Shown here piece after piece: positions 1 through 10,471 of a DNA stretch of 64,000 nt. The stretch lies in the NCBI RefSeq assembly GCF_005377625.1, contig NZ_CP040098.1, positions 2,531,279-2,595,278 on the forward strand. Direction: 5' to 3'. The stretch's first letter is position 1. Each line of letters opens with the position of its first letter. The notes below the pieces were generated by a model. It ran no database searches and was not told the origin of the DNA. It saw nothing but the letters and a program-made list of their open reading frames with translations. The DNA is from Desulfoglaeba alkanexedens ALDC. Its GTDB lineage: Bacteria; Desulfobacterota; Syntrophobacteria; Syntrophobacterales; DSM-9756. The translations under genes and the position numbers were made by a program.

Positions 1-2370
1 CATTTCTCCCGGCCGTTCCCGATCCATCACGAAGGGTGCGATGAGCGCGGCCAGGAGTGCGGGGTCCTGTTCCGGAAAGACGCCCTGGCGGATGCCTTCT
101 GAGATGAGCAGCGGCTGATCCAGGCGAAGCTTGGAAGCCCAGAGGCCGTCCCGGGTGAGGTATCCGTGTTCGTCCACGTAGCCTTCGGCCTGGAGAAACC
201 GGAAATGGTGCAGGAACGAACGCCACAGTTCCTCCTGGATCGTCCGGATTTCCGCGTGGTGGGCGAAGTAGTTCTGGATCAGGCGCGAAAAGGGGTGCCG
301 CGTCGATTTCTGGCACGGTCCGTACAAGGCGCAGCGAGGACACGGCAGGGACCCGGCGGCCAGGGCCGCCTCCTTGAGGTCGCTGCCGACCGCCTGAACC
401 GGGGCGGGTTCTTCGGTCGGTGTGTCTCCACGAAAGAGGGACCGGAAGGGTCTCTCGGCCTGCTCCGCAACCAGCACTTCCCAGCCTTCCCGATCGGAAA
501 GATCCGGAAATTCCGGCAGCTTTTCTCCGATGTCCCGGATGCGCCGGCCGTTGATCCGGTGAACCCTCACGGCGCCGTGACGCCACTGCAGGGGAAAGGC
601 GAGACGCACGGCGCCCGCCGATGCTTCTTCATCGCCTTCGGGAGCCTCCACCACCAGGTAGGGGGTCCCTCGACGGCTCAGCAGGAGGCGGCCCGGGTGG
701 AGCAATTTCTGGATCGACCAGAGGAAGGTCTGGCGTTTGAGGGCCTTGCGGGCCTTTTTCTGTTCCGTCTGAAGCTGCATGTAGCGGGGCCGGATTTCCG
801 CCAGGGCTTCCGGCGACCCGCAGGCCATGTCCGGGAGCCATTGGGCGAAGGCCTTCCGGTAGCGTTCGCTGGTTTTTCGGGTTTCCGTTTCCTGGCTGAG
901 GTTCTGGAAGGTGGCGAGAGAGAGTGAAAATAGGGTTCGGATTTCTTCCGGGCGGTGCGAAAGCAGCAGATTCAGCACCATGGAGAAATTCACTCGGATT
1001 TGGCTCTGTATGGCGTCGGGCGGCGAATGCAGCAGGTCATGGAGGAGTTCGGGATTCTGGTAGCGGCCGGGCACCACCAGGACGAAGCCGATCTTGTCCA
1101 TGCCGCGCCGCCCCGCGCGCCCCGTCATCTGGAGCAGGTCCGTGGCCGAAAGCTCCACGAATTCCCGCCCGTTGAACCGGTCGCTCTGGGGAATCACCAC
1201 CGTGCGCGCCGGAAAATTCACGCCGGCGGCCACCGTGGAGGTGGAGAAGATCGCTTCCAGATAACCTTCTTGCATCAGCTGCTCCAGAAGCAGCTTCCAG
1301 TGGGGCAGCTGGCCGGCATGGTGGGCGCCCACCCGGCATCGCTTCAGGATCGGCAGATGGCGATGGCTTTCCAGGAACGGCCAGCGATCGAGAAGTTCGC
1401 GCAAACGGTGGTGAAAGTCGTCGGTGCCCGATGCCTTCGGTTTTTGAGGTTTGGACGGGCACAGGGTGATGGCCCGCTCACAGTCGGATCGGGACTTCAT
1501 GAAGAAGATAGCCGGAAGGAGATTGGCCTGCCGAAGGGCATCCAATATGCGGGCCACGTCCGGGAAATCGCGCCGGGCAAAGGCTCTGGAGTCGATCTCC
1601 CGGATGGGCCCGTGAAGGCCTCTCCGGCTGGAAAGCGGCGTGAGTTCCCCATGAGGGAACAGGAAGAGCGGGAAGAGGGGGACCGGCCGCTCGTGGGCCG
1701 TCACCCAGCTGCAGGGGTGGTGGCGCAGCCACTCGAGCCAGTCGCATATTTCCCGAGCGTTTCGTATCGTTGCGGAAAGAAGCAGGAGCCGCACACGGGT
1801 GGGAAGGTAGATCAGGATCTCCTCCCAGACCACCCCGCGGTCCTCGTCTCCCAGGTAGTGCGCTTCGTCCATCACCACCAGGTCCACCTGGAGGTCTTCG
1901 CCGCGATGCATGGCATCGTAAAGCTGGTTTCGGAGGATTTCGGTCGTTCCCACGATGATGGGGGCGTCGGGGTTTTCCTTGCGGTCGCCGGTGAGGATGC
2001 CGACGTTTTCGATCCCGAAGATGCGGCCGAATTCTTCCAGTTTGGCGTTGGAAAGCGCCTTGAGCGGCGAGGCGTACCAGCTTCTTCCGCCTCGATCGAA
2101 GACTTTCTTGATGGCTTCGATGGCGATGTAGGTCTTCCCGGCCCCGGTGGGGGCTGTCACCAGGACGTCGGATGCCTCGATTTTTTCAAGCGCTTCGACC
2201 TGGTAGGGGTCGGGAACGAACGGTTGAGGTTCCGGAATGCCGATGCGGTCCAGCACGGGGCGGACCCGCTTGTGGATGTTCAGCTGAAAGGGGGTGTTCT
2301 CCGAAGGAGCCTCCGCCTTCTGTCTCGCGGGAGGTCCGCCCCGCCGCCTGTCGTATCGTCTTGTCTTCAA
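1..2370 (-). CDS. Ski2-like DEAH-box helicase, C-terminus cut by the window edge
   Basis: Superfamily 2 ATP-dependent helicase of the Ski2/Mtr4 type; whether its substrate is RNA or DNA cannot be told from sequence. The minus-strand frame shows a Q-motif-like PYQVEAL near residue 55, Walker A PTGAGKT at 74-80, motif II DEAH at 168-171, an SAT motif III and motif VI QMTGRAGRRG. Near the visible C-terminus a cysteine cluster (PCPRCALYGPC) precedes a DSHCT-like helical region that is still open at base 1. About 790 codons are visible with no stop. The frame closes upstream at a TGA near 2405 and has no ATG before the core, so TTG at 2370 is my start; GTG at 2256 is the alternative. It stands alone, followed upstream by a repeat-filled gap. 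Confidence 0.85.
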   Translation of the reverse strand, partial: MKTRRYDRRRGGPPARQKAEAPSENTPFQLNIHKRVRPVLDRIGIPEPQPFVPDPYQVEALEKIEASDVLVTAPTGAGKTYIAIEAIKKVFDRGGRSWYASPLKALSNAKLEEFGRIFGIENVGILTGDRKENPDAPIIVGTTEILRNQLYDAMHRGEDLQVDLVVMDEAHYLGDEDRGVVWEEILIYLPTRVRLLLLSATIRNAREICDWLEWLRHHPCSWVTAHERPVPLFPLFLFPHGELTPLSSRRGLHGPIREIDSRAFARRDFPDVARILDALRQANLLPAIFFMKSRSDCERAITLCPSKPQKPKASGTDDFHHRLRELLDRWPFLESHRHLPILKRCRVGAHHAGQLPHWKLLLEQLMQEGYLEAIFSTSTVAAGVNFPARTVVIPQSDRFNGREFVELSATDLLQMTGRAGRRGMDKIGFVLVVPGRYQNPELLHDLLHSPPDAIQSQIRVNFSMVLNLLLSHRPEEIRTLFSLSLATFQNLSQETETRKTSERYRKAFAQWLPDMACGSPEALAEIRPRYMQLQTEQKKARKALKRQTFLWSIQKLLHPGRLLLSRRGTPYLVVEAPEGDEEASAGAVRLAFPLQWRHGAVRVHRINGRRIRDIGEKLPEFPDLSDREGWEVLVAEQAERPFRSLFRGDTPTEEPAPVQAVGSDLKEAALAAGSLPCPRCALYGPCQKSTRHPFSRLIQNYFAHHAEIRTIQEELWRSFLHHFRFLQAEGYVDEHGYLTRDGLWASKLRLDQPLLISEGIRQGVFPEQDPALLAALIAPFVMDRERPGEM

Positions 2371-2924
2371 AATATTCTCGAGAAATTTCTCACCTGAGAG
2401 TTGTCATTTGCCAGGGTACACCCATTTGTAACTGGCAGGGGCGGTTCTGCCAAGAGACAAGAGCTCGTCCAAAAACAAGCTCATGCTATTCGGACCCTGA
2501 GGTTCTTTGTTTCCCCTCGTTCCCAAGCTGGGGCTTGGGAACAAGAAGCAAAAGATCTGCACCAAACTCTATTTCCCCTCCCCTTGTGGGAGGGGATTAA
2601 GGGGAGGGAGGAGAGGGGGATTTGTTTTGACCTTCGTTAACCTTTTTGCTTAAGGTCTCCACTTTAGAACGCTGCCAAAGATTTGAACGATTGGATGGTC
2701 TTCGGTAGATCCGGGGCTCCTCGCGATGAGGTGCATGGGATCACGGCCTCATGGGAATGGAAGCTGGGGCTTCGGAACAAGGTGGAAGGCCTGCGAGGGT
2801 GGCTCAGAAACGGCGAACGCGGCTGCCCCCCCCCGGTCTCGAGCCAATCGAGCGGACGGCCCCGGTGAATCCTCTGGAATGCTTCTGCATGCCGCGGCCG
2901 CGTGGGGCGCCTGCCCCGCGGGAT
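2371..2924. repeat. Gene-free repeat region: palindrome copy and truncated MITE
   Basis: No gene is supported here. It holds one copy of the dispersed palindrome (2520-2541, half-sites TTCCCAAGCT and GCTTGGGAA). It also holds a truncated copy of the GGTAGCG-ended MITE-like family (about 2566-2676), which keeps the GC-rich core, the segment reading AGGTCTCCACTTTAGAAC and the end CGCTGCC but has lost its left end. Open frames crossing this stretch on either strand are shadows. Confidence 0.7.
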
Positions 2925-3677
2925 CTACCGCCGCAGGAGGGTGATTTCGTAGCGCCGGATGGCGGGGTCCGGGGTGATGGTGGCCACTACGGAAAACAGT
3001 CGGCCGCGGATGCCGAGGGTGTTCAGGGTCCGCCGATCGACGTCCAGTTCGTGCACGGTGCACGGCTGTTTCTGAAGCACGTTCCCGTCGGCGTCGAAAA
3101 GGGTGAGGAGCACGCGGCGATTGGAAAGATCTTCGTGGGTGCTGATCACGTTTCGGACCGCGAGGAGGGCGCCGTCGTCCTTGAGTCGGACCCATTCGGA
3201 AAAATCGCCTTGAGAGTGCAGGGAAATACCGTAAAGGTGCGCCGTGCTCCGGGCGTTCACGGTGTCCTCACGGCTTGCCGGAAGCCGTCCCGTGATCTCA
3301 TCCGGTTTCAGCGGTTCGTAGGATTCCCCCAAGGGAATCTTCTGAAGGATTTCTTTCTGGAAGAGCGCCCATTCCTGGGGGCTCATGGATTCGGCCGCCT
3401 CCAGGGCGCCGCCGGCCGCCTGGGGATCGAATTCACTGGCCGATACCACTTCCTCGATGGACAGCACCTGCTGCTTGGGGATACCCGCCACGCCTCCGGG
3501 CATTTCGAACCGGATGTGCCCTTCTTCCTCCCAGCAGTAGGGCACCTCCAGCCGGTTCCCGTCGGCGAGGTGGATCCTCACGGGACCGGCCCGCAGGAGT
3601 GGGGGGCTTCCCGGCAACACCGTGAAGCACAAGAGGCCCGTGAAACAAAACGCCAGCCGGCGAAGGTTCCTCATCAT
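2925..3677 (-). CDS. Hypothetical exported protein
   Basis: Unrecognised protein of about 250 residues. ATG at 3677 is chosen because an AGGGAG ribosome site lies seven bases upstream and it gives a clear signal peptide: basic MMRNLRR, a hydrophobic stretch, then cleavage near residue 30. The frame is open further upstream but without a ribosome site. After the signal, residues around 35-75 read as a short beta-rich module (IHLADGNRLEVPYCWEEEG, then IRFEMPGG and GIPKQQVLSIEE), of the kind often seen in small periplasmic proteins of Desulfobacterota. The C-terminal 100 residues look like a beta-sandwich domain (VRNVIST, VLLTLFDADGNVL). It is divergent from the DEAD-box helicase gene. No function is assigned. 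Confidence 0.7.
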   Translation of the reverse strand: MMRNLRRLAFCFTGLLCFTVLPGSPPLLRAGPVRIHLADGNRLEVPYCWEEEGHIRFEMPGGVAGIPKQQVLSIEEVVSASEFDPQAAGGALEAAESMSPQEWALFQKEILQKIPLGESYEPLKPDEITGRLPASREDTVNARSTAHLYGISLHSQGDFSEWVRLKDDGALLAVRNVISTHEDLSNRRVLLTLFDADGNVLQKQPCTVHELDVDRRTLNTLGIRGRLFSVVATITPDPAIRRYEITLLRR

Positions 3678-3888
3678 GCGTTGACTCCCTGTCCGGTGAG
3701 CTCCCGGCCGCTGATGCCACATTTGCTGTTTTTGAACCCTTTTGGTATAGATGAGTATCGGCTGTTGCCCAAGATAGCAAAAGTGATGATGTGGGGTCCA
3801 CGTTCTATTTTGCAGAAGACGAGAAGACCCCGGCATCCATTTCTCGGTCGATATTCAAGTCCTCTCTGAGAAAGGAAAAGCAGAAACC

Positions 3889-5457
3889 GTGCGTTTTATC
3901 GACTCTTTTTGGTCCCTTTGCAAACGTATTTTGGGGTGGGCTGCGGAACCGGCTGTGGAACCGGTGAAGGAAGCGCACCCGTCCGCCGAAGAAACCCCGC
4001 CCGAACCCGTCCCGGCGGAAGCGCTGTCGGAAGACGACTGCGAAACTTCCGGGATTACTCCCAGGAAGGCCGTCTCCGAACTGGCCACGGGAACCCCCTT
4101 CGATGCCCTGAACCTTCGGGAGGAAATCCTCAAGGGGCTCCGGGACGCCGGGTTCGAACGCTGCACGCCCATCCAGGACAAGACGCTCCCGCTGACGCTC
4201 AGCGGCCGCGACGTGGCAGCCCAGGCCCAGACGGGCTCGGGCAAGACGGCGGTCTTTGTCCTCACCATCCTTCAGCGGCTCCTTTCCCAGCCCGGCCTGG
4301 AAGGTCACAAATCCCGGGCGCTCATCGTGGCCCCCACCCGGGAACTGGCGCTGCAGATTCACGAAGACGCCCGGCTGCTCGGCCGCTACTGCCCGTTCAC
4401 CACAGCGGTGATCTACGGCGGGGTGGGCTACGAGAAGCAGATCGAAAAACTGCGGCAGGGAGCCGACATGGTCGTCGCCACCCCCGGGCGCCTCATCGAC
4501 CTCATGAAACAGGGGATTTTCAAACCCGATGACGTGTCCTTTCTGGTGATCGATGAAGCCGACCGGATGTTCGACATGGGTTTTGTCAAGGACCTCCGCT
4601 ACATCATGCGGCGCCTGCCGCCCTACAACCGCCGGCAGAGTATGCTCTTTTCCGCGACGCTTTCCCCCCGAGTCCTGGAACTCACCTATGAATTCATGAA
4701 CGCTCCGGAGGAGGTGGTCATCAACCCCGAGGAGCTGGTGGTCGGCACGGTGGAGCAGACCCTGTACCATGTGGGAAGAGCCGAGAAGTTTTCGCTGCTC
4801 CTCGGATTGCTCAAACGTGAGGCGGCCGAGCGGGTGCTGATTTTCACCAACACGAAGATTCAAGCCGCTAGGCTGGCCGACCGTCTCCATGCCTGCGGTT
4901 ACGAGGCCACGGCCATCACGGGGGACCTGCCCCAGAAAAACCGGGTGAAGATCCTGGGGAAGTTCAAGGACGGAAGCGTGACCATCCTGGTGGCCACCGA
5001 CGTGGCTTCACGGGGCATTCACGTGGAAGACATATCCCATGTGATCAACTACGACGTTCCCCAGGACCCGGAAGAGTACATTCACCGCATCGGGCGGACC
5101 GCCAGGGCCGGAAAGAGGGGGCGGGCCATCACCCTGGCGTCCGAGGACGATGTTTATCACCTGGAAGCGGTGGAAAAGCTCCTGGGCGAAAAGATTCCCG
5201 TGGTCTGGCCCGAGGAGGACTGGTTCGTGAAAGAGCCTCCCAGGAAACGGGAACGTGCGCCTCGGCCTGGAAAACCCAAGCCAAGGCAGGGAAAGTCTCC
5301 CAAGGGAACCGCGACCGGGGAAGCCGCCAGGGGTAAGACTCCTCCCGGTGCCGGCGCCAAGGGTGAGCCCAAAAGGAGGCGGCGGCCCAAACGATCGTCC
5401 AAGCCCGGGGAGCCGCGCCGGGACGAGCGCCGGAAGTCCCAGGAGACCGTCGAATAG
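3889..5457 (+). CDS. DEAD-box ATP-dependent RNA helicase (RhlB/RhlE type)
   Basis: RNA helicase that would unwind short duplexes in mRNA turnover or ribosome assembly. About 70 low-complexity residues at the N-terminus lead to the helicase core: the Q motif (FERCTPIQ, about 89-96), Walker A AQTGSGKT (113-120), motif Ia PTRELA, DEAD at 222-225, SAT, and the C-terminal RecA lobe with ATDVASRGIH and HRIGRTARAGKRG. From about residue 455 a long Lys/Arg/Pro-rich tail follows, typical of RNA-binding extensions. The start is GTG at 3889 with AAGGA about 12 bases upstream. The shape fits RhlB or RhlE, but the subgroup cannot be fixed by eye. Length (522 residues) is normal for tailed members. Confidence 0.9.
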   Translation: MRFIDSFWSLCKRILGWAAEPAVEPVKEAHPSAEETPPEPVPAEALSEDDCETSGITPRKAVSELATGTPFDALNLREEILKGLRDAGFERCTPIQDKTLPLTLSGRDVAAQAQTGSGKTAVFVLTILQRLLSQPGLEGHKSRALIVAPTRELALQIHEDARLLGRYCPFTTAVIYGGVGYEKQIEKLRQGADMVVATPGRLIDLMKQGIFKPDDVSFLVIDEADRMFDMGFVKDLRYIMRRLPPYNRRQSMLFSATLSPRVLELTYEFMNAPEEVVINPEELVVGTVEQTLYHVGRAEKFSLLLGLLKREAAERVLIFTNTKIQAARLADRLHACGYEATAITGDLPQKNRVKILGKFKDGSVTILVATDVASRGIHVEDISHVINYDVPQDPEEYIHRIGRTARAGKRGRAITLASEDDVYHLEAVEKLLGEKIPVVWPEEDWFVKEPPRKRERAPRPGKPKPRQGKSPKGTATGEAARGKTPPGAGAKGEPKRRRRPKRSSKPGEPRRDERRKSQETVE

Positions 5458-5590
5458 AGCGTCATGGGTCATGCCGGATGTGATCCGCATCCGGAAAGAT
5501 CCGCAGGCCGTGGATTCCGGCCGGCAGGCGCCGGCGGCGGGTCCTCCACCATCGCCAACCCTTCAGACTCAGACGAAAGGATCGAGCCTC

Positions 5591-6583
5591 ATGGACTTAT
5601 TTGTATCGGGATCGTTGGCCTACGACCGGATCATGGATTTTCCGGGCCACTTCGCAGACCATATCCTTCCCGACAAGATTCACGTGCTCAACGTGTGCTT
5701 CAATATCAACGGTGTGGTGGAAAAGTTCGGCGGAACCGCCGGCAACATCGCCTACACGCTGTCGCTCCTGGGGGAACGTCCCCGGATTGTCGCGGCGGCG
5801 GGAAGCGATTTCGACCGGTATGAGCGCTGGCTGGTGGAAAACGGCCTTTCGTGCAGCCATGTCCGGAAGATCGACGACGTCCCCACGGCGGGTGCCTACA
5901 TCACCACGGATCTCGCCGACAACCAGATCACGGCGTTCAACCCGGGAGCCATGCTTTACCCGGCGGAGTTGCCGGACTGGAATGCCCCGAGCGACGATGT
6001 CCTGATCCATATCGGTCCCGGCAACAAGCAGGACATGACGGCCTTTGCCGAAAAAGCCCGGCGGACCGGGGCCTCTTTCATCTTTGATCCCGGCCAGAGC
6101 CTCAACATCTGGACCGGCGAGGAACTCAGGGATGTCGTGCGCGGCGCCCTTTGCTTCATTTCCAACGATTACGAGTTGACCCATTTTCTCAAGATGACCG
6201 GCTGGAAGATCCAGCAGTTGTTCGAACATGTCCGGTTGGTGATCACCACCCACGGGCCGGAGGGCAGCGTCCTGAACGTCCGGGGGGACAAAACGCTGGT
6301 TCCTGCGTCGAAGGTCAAGGACGTCGTCGACCCCACGGGAGCCGGCGACGCCTACCGGGCTGGGCTGCTCAAGGGACTCGTCAACCGCTTCGATTGGCTC
6401 ACCTGCTGCCAGATGGGCAGCGTGGCCGCGACCTACGCCGTGGAATGCCACGGCACCCAGGAACATCGTTTCGACTGGGGCGGTTTCCTTGCGCGCTACG
6501 AGAGCAATTTCGGACCGCTGAGTCCGGATCTCTTGCCGGAGGCGCCTACTGGACGAGAAGCATCCGCCCGCGGAGCCGCCTGA
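5591..6583 (+). CDS. PfkB-family carbohydrate/adenosine kinase
   Basis: Ribokinase-superfamily sugar or nucleoside kinase, 330 residues. The N-terminal [13 protein letters not shown] and the [15 protein letters not shown] segment match PfkB signature 1, and [14 protein letters not shown] near residues 247-260 is signature 2 with the catalytic Asp in GAGD. The pattern is closest to the adenosine kinase-like branch found in many anaerobes, but the substrate is not proven. ATG at 5591 is preferred over upstream in-frame codons because AAAGGA lies ten bases before it and homology begins there. The 3' end overlaps the convergent uvrB by 38 bases. Confidence 0.85.
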   Translation: MDLFVSGSLAYDRIMDFPGHFADHILPDKIHVLNVCFNINGVVEKFGGTAGNIAYTLSLLGERPRIVAAAGSDFDRYERWLVENGLSCSHVRKIDDVPTAGAYITTDLADNQITAFNPGAMLYPAELPDWNAPSDDVLIHIGPGNKQDMTAFAEKARRTGASFIFDPGQSLNIWTGEELRDVVRGALCFISNDYELTHFLKMTGWKIQQLFEHVRLVITTHGPEGSVLNVRGDKTLVPASKVKDVVDPTGAGDAYRAGLLKGLVNRFDWLTCCQMGSVAATYAVECHGTQEHRFDWGGFLARYESNFGPLSPDLLPEAPTGREASARGAA

Positions 6584-8561
6584 TTTCATCACGGAGGGCC
6601 GCGGCCTTTTCGAATTCCAGCTGTGCCGCGGCTTCCTTCATCGCGCTTTCCAGATCACGGACCCGGTCCTCCAGCCGGCCCCCTTTCGCTTCGGCCAGGG
6701 TCGCCTGGTCCTCCATGAGGACATCCAGGTCGAAGGCCGCTTCCTTGGGACGGTATTCAGCCAGAATGTCCGGGATGTCCTTCTGGATCGTCCGAGGCAC
6801 GATCCGGTGTTCCTCATTGTAGCGAAGCTGGATCTTACGCCGCCGTTCGGTTTCTTCAATGGCCCGGCGCATGGAATCCGTCATGGTGCCGGCGTAGAGG
6901 ATCACGGTGCCGTCCACATTGCGGGCGGCCCGGCCCGTGGTTTGGATGATGGAACGTTCGGAGCGCAGGAACCCTTCGCTGTCGGCGTCGAGAATGGCGA
7001 CCAGGGAGACTTCCGGGATGTCCAACCCCTCGCGAAGCAGGTTGATCCCGACCAGCACGTCGTATTCGCCGAGCCGAAGGTCTCTTACCAGTTCGATGCG
7101 CTCCAGGGTGCTGATGTCCGAATGCAGGTAACGGACCCGAATGTTGAGGTCCGACAGATATTCGGTGAGGTCTTCGGCCATGCGCTTGGTGAGCGTCGTG
7201 ACGAGGACCCGCTGGCCGGCGGCCGCCCTCTTTCTGATTTCCCCGATCAGATCGTCCACCTGGTGTTCCGCAGGTCGCACTTCCACGCGCGGATCTACCA
7301 GGCCGGTCGGCCGAATGATCTGCTCCACCACTCTTCCCCGGCTCCGTTCCAGTTCGTAGGCGCCGGGAGTGGCCGAAACATAAACGACCTGGCGGATGCG
7401 GCTGCAGAATTCTTCGAAGGAAAGCGGCCGGTTGTCCAAGGCGGAAGGCAGGCGGAAGCCGAAACGCACCAGGGTTCCCTTGCGGGAGCGGTCGCCGCGG
7501 TACATGCCCTGGAGCTGAGGGATCGTGATGTGGCTTTCGTCGATGAAAAGAAGCCAGTTTTCGGGGAAATAGTCGAGGAGCGTCGGGGGAGGTTCCCCGG
7601 GGTTTCGACCGGTCAGATGGCGTGAATAGTTTTCGATCCCCGGGCAGTATCCCAGTTCCTGCAGCATTTCCATGTCCAGGAGCGTCCGTTCTTCCAGCCG
7701 CTGGGCTTCCACTAGCCGACCCTCCGAATAGAGTTCGTCCAGCCGCCGGACCAGTTCCTCCTTGGCGGCCTTGACGGCCCGCTCCAGCGTCTGCCGGTCG
7801 GTGACGTAGTGGCTGCCCGGGTAAACGGCGACGGCGTCGAGGCTGCGATAGGTTCGCCCGGTCAGCGGATCGAATTCCTTGATGGCGTCCACCTCGTCCC
7901 CAAAGAACTCGATGCGCACCGCCCGGTCCTCTTCGTGCGACGGAAAGACCTCCACCACGTCGCCCCGCACCCGAAAGGTTCCACGGTGGAAGTCCACGTC
8001 GTTTCGTTCGTACTGGATTTCCACCAGCTTTCTCAAGACCGCGTCCCGGGATACCTCCATGCCGGTTCGGAGCTGCAGGAGCATGTTCTGGTAAGTCTCG
8101 GGCGATCCCAGGCCGTAGATGCACGAGACGCTCGCCACGATCAGGACATCGCGGCGCTCCAGGAGCGAGCGCGTGGCTGAGTGACGCATCTTGTCAATGG
8201 TTTCGTTGATGGAGGCGTCTTTTGCGATGTAGGTGTCGGTCTGGGGGAGATACGCTTCCGGCTGGTAGTAGTCGTAATAGGACACGAAGTATTCCACGGC
8301 GTTGTGGGGAAAGAGCGCCTTGAATTCACCGTAGAGCTGGGCGGCCAGCGTCTTGTTGGGCGCGATCACCAGCGTGGGCCGCTGGATCCGCTGCACCACG
8401 TGGGCCATAGTGAAGGTCTTGCCGGAACCGGTGACCCCCAGGAGGGTCTGTTCGCGGACGCCGTCCCGGATGCCCTCGGCCAGGGCGTCCACGGCGCGCG
8501 GCTGGTCTCCGGTGAGTTGCCATTTGGCGATGAGTTGAAACCGGTTGTCCGTTCTGTCCAT
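6546..8561 (-). CDS. uvrB: Excinuclease ABC subunit B
   Basis: UvrB, the damage-verifying helicase-like subunit of nucleotide excision repair; it receives DNA from UvrA and recruits UvrC. The 671 residues are full length. Walker A GVTGSGKT lies near residues 42-49, followed by the beta-hairpin region ([21 protein letters not shown]), DESH motif II, and the lobe with [23 protein letters not shown] and [11 protein letters not shown]-terminal UVR motif ([20 protein letters not shown]) closes the protein and would contact UvrC. The start at 8561 gives the canonical N-terminus [16 protein letters not shown]. Confidence 0.97.
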   Translation of the reverse strand: MDRTDNRFQLIAKWQLTGDQPRAVDALAEGIRDGVREQTLLGVTGSGKTFTMAHVVQRIQRPTLVIAPNKTLAAQLYGEFKALFPHNAVEYFVSYYDYYQPEAYLPQTDTYIAKDASINETIDKMRHSATRSLLERRDVLIVASVSCIYGLGSPETYQNMLLQLRTGMEVSRDAVLRKLVEIQYERNDVDFHRGTFRVRGDVVEVFPSHEEDRAVRIEFFGDEVDAIKEFDPLTGRTYRSLDAVAVYPGSHYVTDRQTLERAVKAAKEELVRRLDELYSEGRLVEAQRLEERTLLDMEMLQELGYCPGIENYSRHLTGRNPGEPPPTLLDYFPENWLLFIDESHITIPQLQGMYRGDRSRKGTLVRFGFRLPSALDNRPLSFEEFCSRIRQVVYVSATPGAYELERSRGRVVEQIIRPTGLVDPRVEVRPAEHQVDDLIGEIRKRAAAGQRVLVTTLTKRMAEDLTEYLSDLNIRVRYLHSDISTLERIELVRDLRLGEYDVLVGINLLREGLDIPEVSLVAILDADSEGFLRSERSIIQTTGRAARNVDGTVILYAGTMTDSMRRAIEETERRRKIQLRYNEEHRIVPRTIQKDIPDILAEYRPKEAAFDLDVLMEDQATLAEAKGGRLEDRVRDLESAMKEAAAQLEFEKAAALRDEIRRLRGRMLLVQ

Positions 8562-8740
8562 GCGCTCGAATCTTCAAGGGTTCGGGGTGGCGCCGTCCAA
8601 AATCCATCCTATATTTACCAGAAAGGCGCGAGGCCGCAAAGGACGTCGGGTGGGAAGCAGAGAGGTTGCGCCCCCGGCGGCGAAGGGGTCCGTAGGGATT
8701 CGATAAACCTTTCCGGCCGAGAACCAGAAAAGGAGACGCC

Positions 8741-9262
8741 ATGAAGCTCAAAGGCAAGAAGGCATTGATTCTCGTCGAAGACCTGTACCAGGAAATGGAA
8801 CTCTGGTACCCCCTCTATCGGCTCAAAGAGGAGGGGGCGGAGGTGTTCACCGTTGCACCGGAAAAAGGCCGAATCTACAAGAGCAAGTTGGGATATCCAG
8901 TGACCAGCGACATGTCCGCAGACGAAGTCCGGGTGGCCGACTTCGACGCCGTGATCGTTCCGGGTGGCTACGCCCCCGACCTCATGCGCCGACACCCCGC
9001 CATGGTCCGGATCGTCTCCGATGCGCTGGAAGCCGGAAAGGTACTGGCGGCCATCTGTCACGGCGGATGGATGCTGGCCTCAGCCGGCGTCCTCCGGGGA
9101 AAGACCGTCACCGGGTTCTTCTCCATCCGGGACGACCTCGTACATGCCGGTGCAACGTACGTGGACCGGGAAGTCGTGGTCGACGGTAACCTGGTCACAT
9201 CGCGTAAGCCCGACGATCTTCCGGCTTTTATGGCGGCGGTCATCGACGCCATGAGCCGCTGA
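8741..9262 (+). CDS. DJ-1/PfpI family protein
   Basis: Class I glutamine amidotransferase-like protein of the DJ-1/PfpI family (173 residues), a cytoplasmic fold with proteases, deglycases and stress chaperones among its members. The nucleophile elbow AICHGGWML carries the expected Cys-His pair near residue 107, and the acidic partner is likely the Glu in LYQEMELWYP near residue 18. An ideal AAAGGAG-type ribosome site sits seven bases before ATG 8741. It is monocistronic, between uvrB (opposite strand) and the HdrC-like gene. The exact activity is not predictable. Confidence 0.88.
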   Translation: MKLKGKKALILVEDLYQEMELWYPLYRLKEEGAEVFTVAPEKGRIYKSKLGYPVTSDMSADEVRVADFDAVIVPGGYAPDLMRRHPAMVRIVSDALEAGKVLAAICHGGWMLASAGVLRGKTVTGFFSIRDDLVHAGATYVDREVVVDGNLVTSRKPDDLPAFMAAVIDAMSR

Positions 9263-9449
9263 AGAACGCCGCACTGGGAACCGGACCTCAAACCGGGTCG
9301 ATTTCCCGGCGGGGCGATATGTTCGATTGGGCACAAAGTCACTTGAAAGATGGGCGCCGCCGGCTTAGGCTTCATACCCAAGCGCGGCCCGAGAGGCCGA
9401 ACGAAGTGTATCGGAGTGCACCCGAGCCCCCGGTACCGTGGAGGATGCC

Positions 9450-10337
9450 ATGCTTCCTGCTGTAACCCCTCATGTCGCTCAGCGGCAGGCCATCAATGAA
9501 GCCGTGCGAGCCGAAATCAATCTGTGTTACACGTGTGGTTCCTGTGTGGCCGAGTGCCCCGTGAACCGCGCCACCAACCGCCTGCAGCCGCGCACACTGG
9601 TGTGGATGGCCAACCTGGGCCTGCTGGACGAACTGGTCCGCCTTCCGGACATCTGGTTCTGCATCCTCTGCAATCGCTGCAGCCATGTCTGCCCCATGAC
9701 CGTAAAACCGTCGCAGCTCATTCGCTATCTGCGTTGGGAAGCCGTCCGTGGAGGGAGTGTGGCGTCGGCATTTCCAGCACAATGGAAAGCTCTCTACCGG
9801 AGCTTCCAGGATGCCCGCTATGCGGCCGCGGCTTTGTGCGGCGAGGGGAAAGGCTTGCCGGCGGATTCCGGAGAGCTTTTCGAAACCCGGGGGCCGGCGG
9901 GGAACACCGCGCCCCTGGAGGTTCCCCGCAGTAGGGGCGGCGCGGCCAGGCGGTCCCTGGCCCGCGCGGTTTCGGAATACCGGGGTTATCCCACCCATGT
10001 TTCTTCCTGCTTTGCGTGCGGTGAATGCAGCAACGCCTGCCCTGTGGCGCTGAACCGGGCGGCCTTCGATCCCCTGGCCATCATCCGTTCCACCCTCGTG
10101 GGGGCCGAAGACGAGCTCTTGCGTTCTCCGTCCATCTGGCTCTGCATCGCCTGCGAAAGCTGTTCGCGCACCTGCGGCATGGGGGTCAAGGGGCACTTCG
10201 TGATGCGGCGTTTGCAGGAATTGAGCGTTTCGGAAGGAGCGGTGGACGAGGAATTCCCTCTCCGCTGGCAGGCCTGCCAGAGCGCGCTCTATGAAACTTT
10301 CGTGGAAAGAGTGGTTTCTCTTCTGGCCGGCCTCTGA
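9450..10337 (+). CDS. Tandem HdrC-like iron-sulfur protein (four 4Fe-4S motifs)
   Basis: Electron-transfer protein built from two consecutive heterodisulfide reductase C-like modules. Four CxxCxxCxxxC motifs are visible: CYTCGSCVAECP (from residue 26), CILCNRCSHVCP (from residue 71), then CFACGECSNACP and CIACESCSRTCG in the second half. HdrC normally has two such motifs, so this is a duplication and fusion (295 residues). No CCG domain of HdrB is present. ATG 9450 is chosen over GTG 9438 because GGAGG lies five bases upstream. It would shuttle electrons in the cytoplasm between Hdr-, Flox- or DsrK-like partners, none of which is in the window. Confidence 0.82.
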   Translation: MLPAVTPHVAQRQAINEAVRAEINLCYTCGSCVAECPVNRATNRLQPRTLVWMANLGLLDELVRLPDIWFCILCNRCSHVCPMTVKPSQLIRYLRWEAVRGGSVASAFPAQWKALYRSFQDARYAAAALCGEGKGLPADSGELFETRGPAGNTAPLEVPRSRGGAARRSLARAVSEYRGYPTHVSSCFACGECSNACPVALNRAAFDPLAIIRSTLVGAEDELLRSPSIWLCIACESCSRTCGMGVKGHFVMRRLQELSVSEGAVDEEFPLRWQACQSALYETFVERVVSLLAGL

Positions 10338-10471
10338 CCTCGGAGTCGGACGGCTTCGAGGGTCGGAAACGCTGAGGAAGATTCCGGCGTGAGAGGCCGG
10401 AGCCGCTTTTCGGGCTCCAGGGCGCCGGGTATTTCATCTTTGAGGGCTGGTTTGCGAAAGGAGGCGGGGCC

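Noticed and set aside
166-2397. Long plus-strand open frames at 166-927 and 955-2397
   Set aside because: They lie antisense to the helicase frame, which shows ordered motifs; the plus frames have no recognisable domain and biased residue content typical of shadows in high-GC DNA.
3805-4890. A 361-residue minus-strand frame opposite the DEAD-box helicase
   Set aside because: It is a shadow of the helicase gene and contains no family motif.
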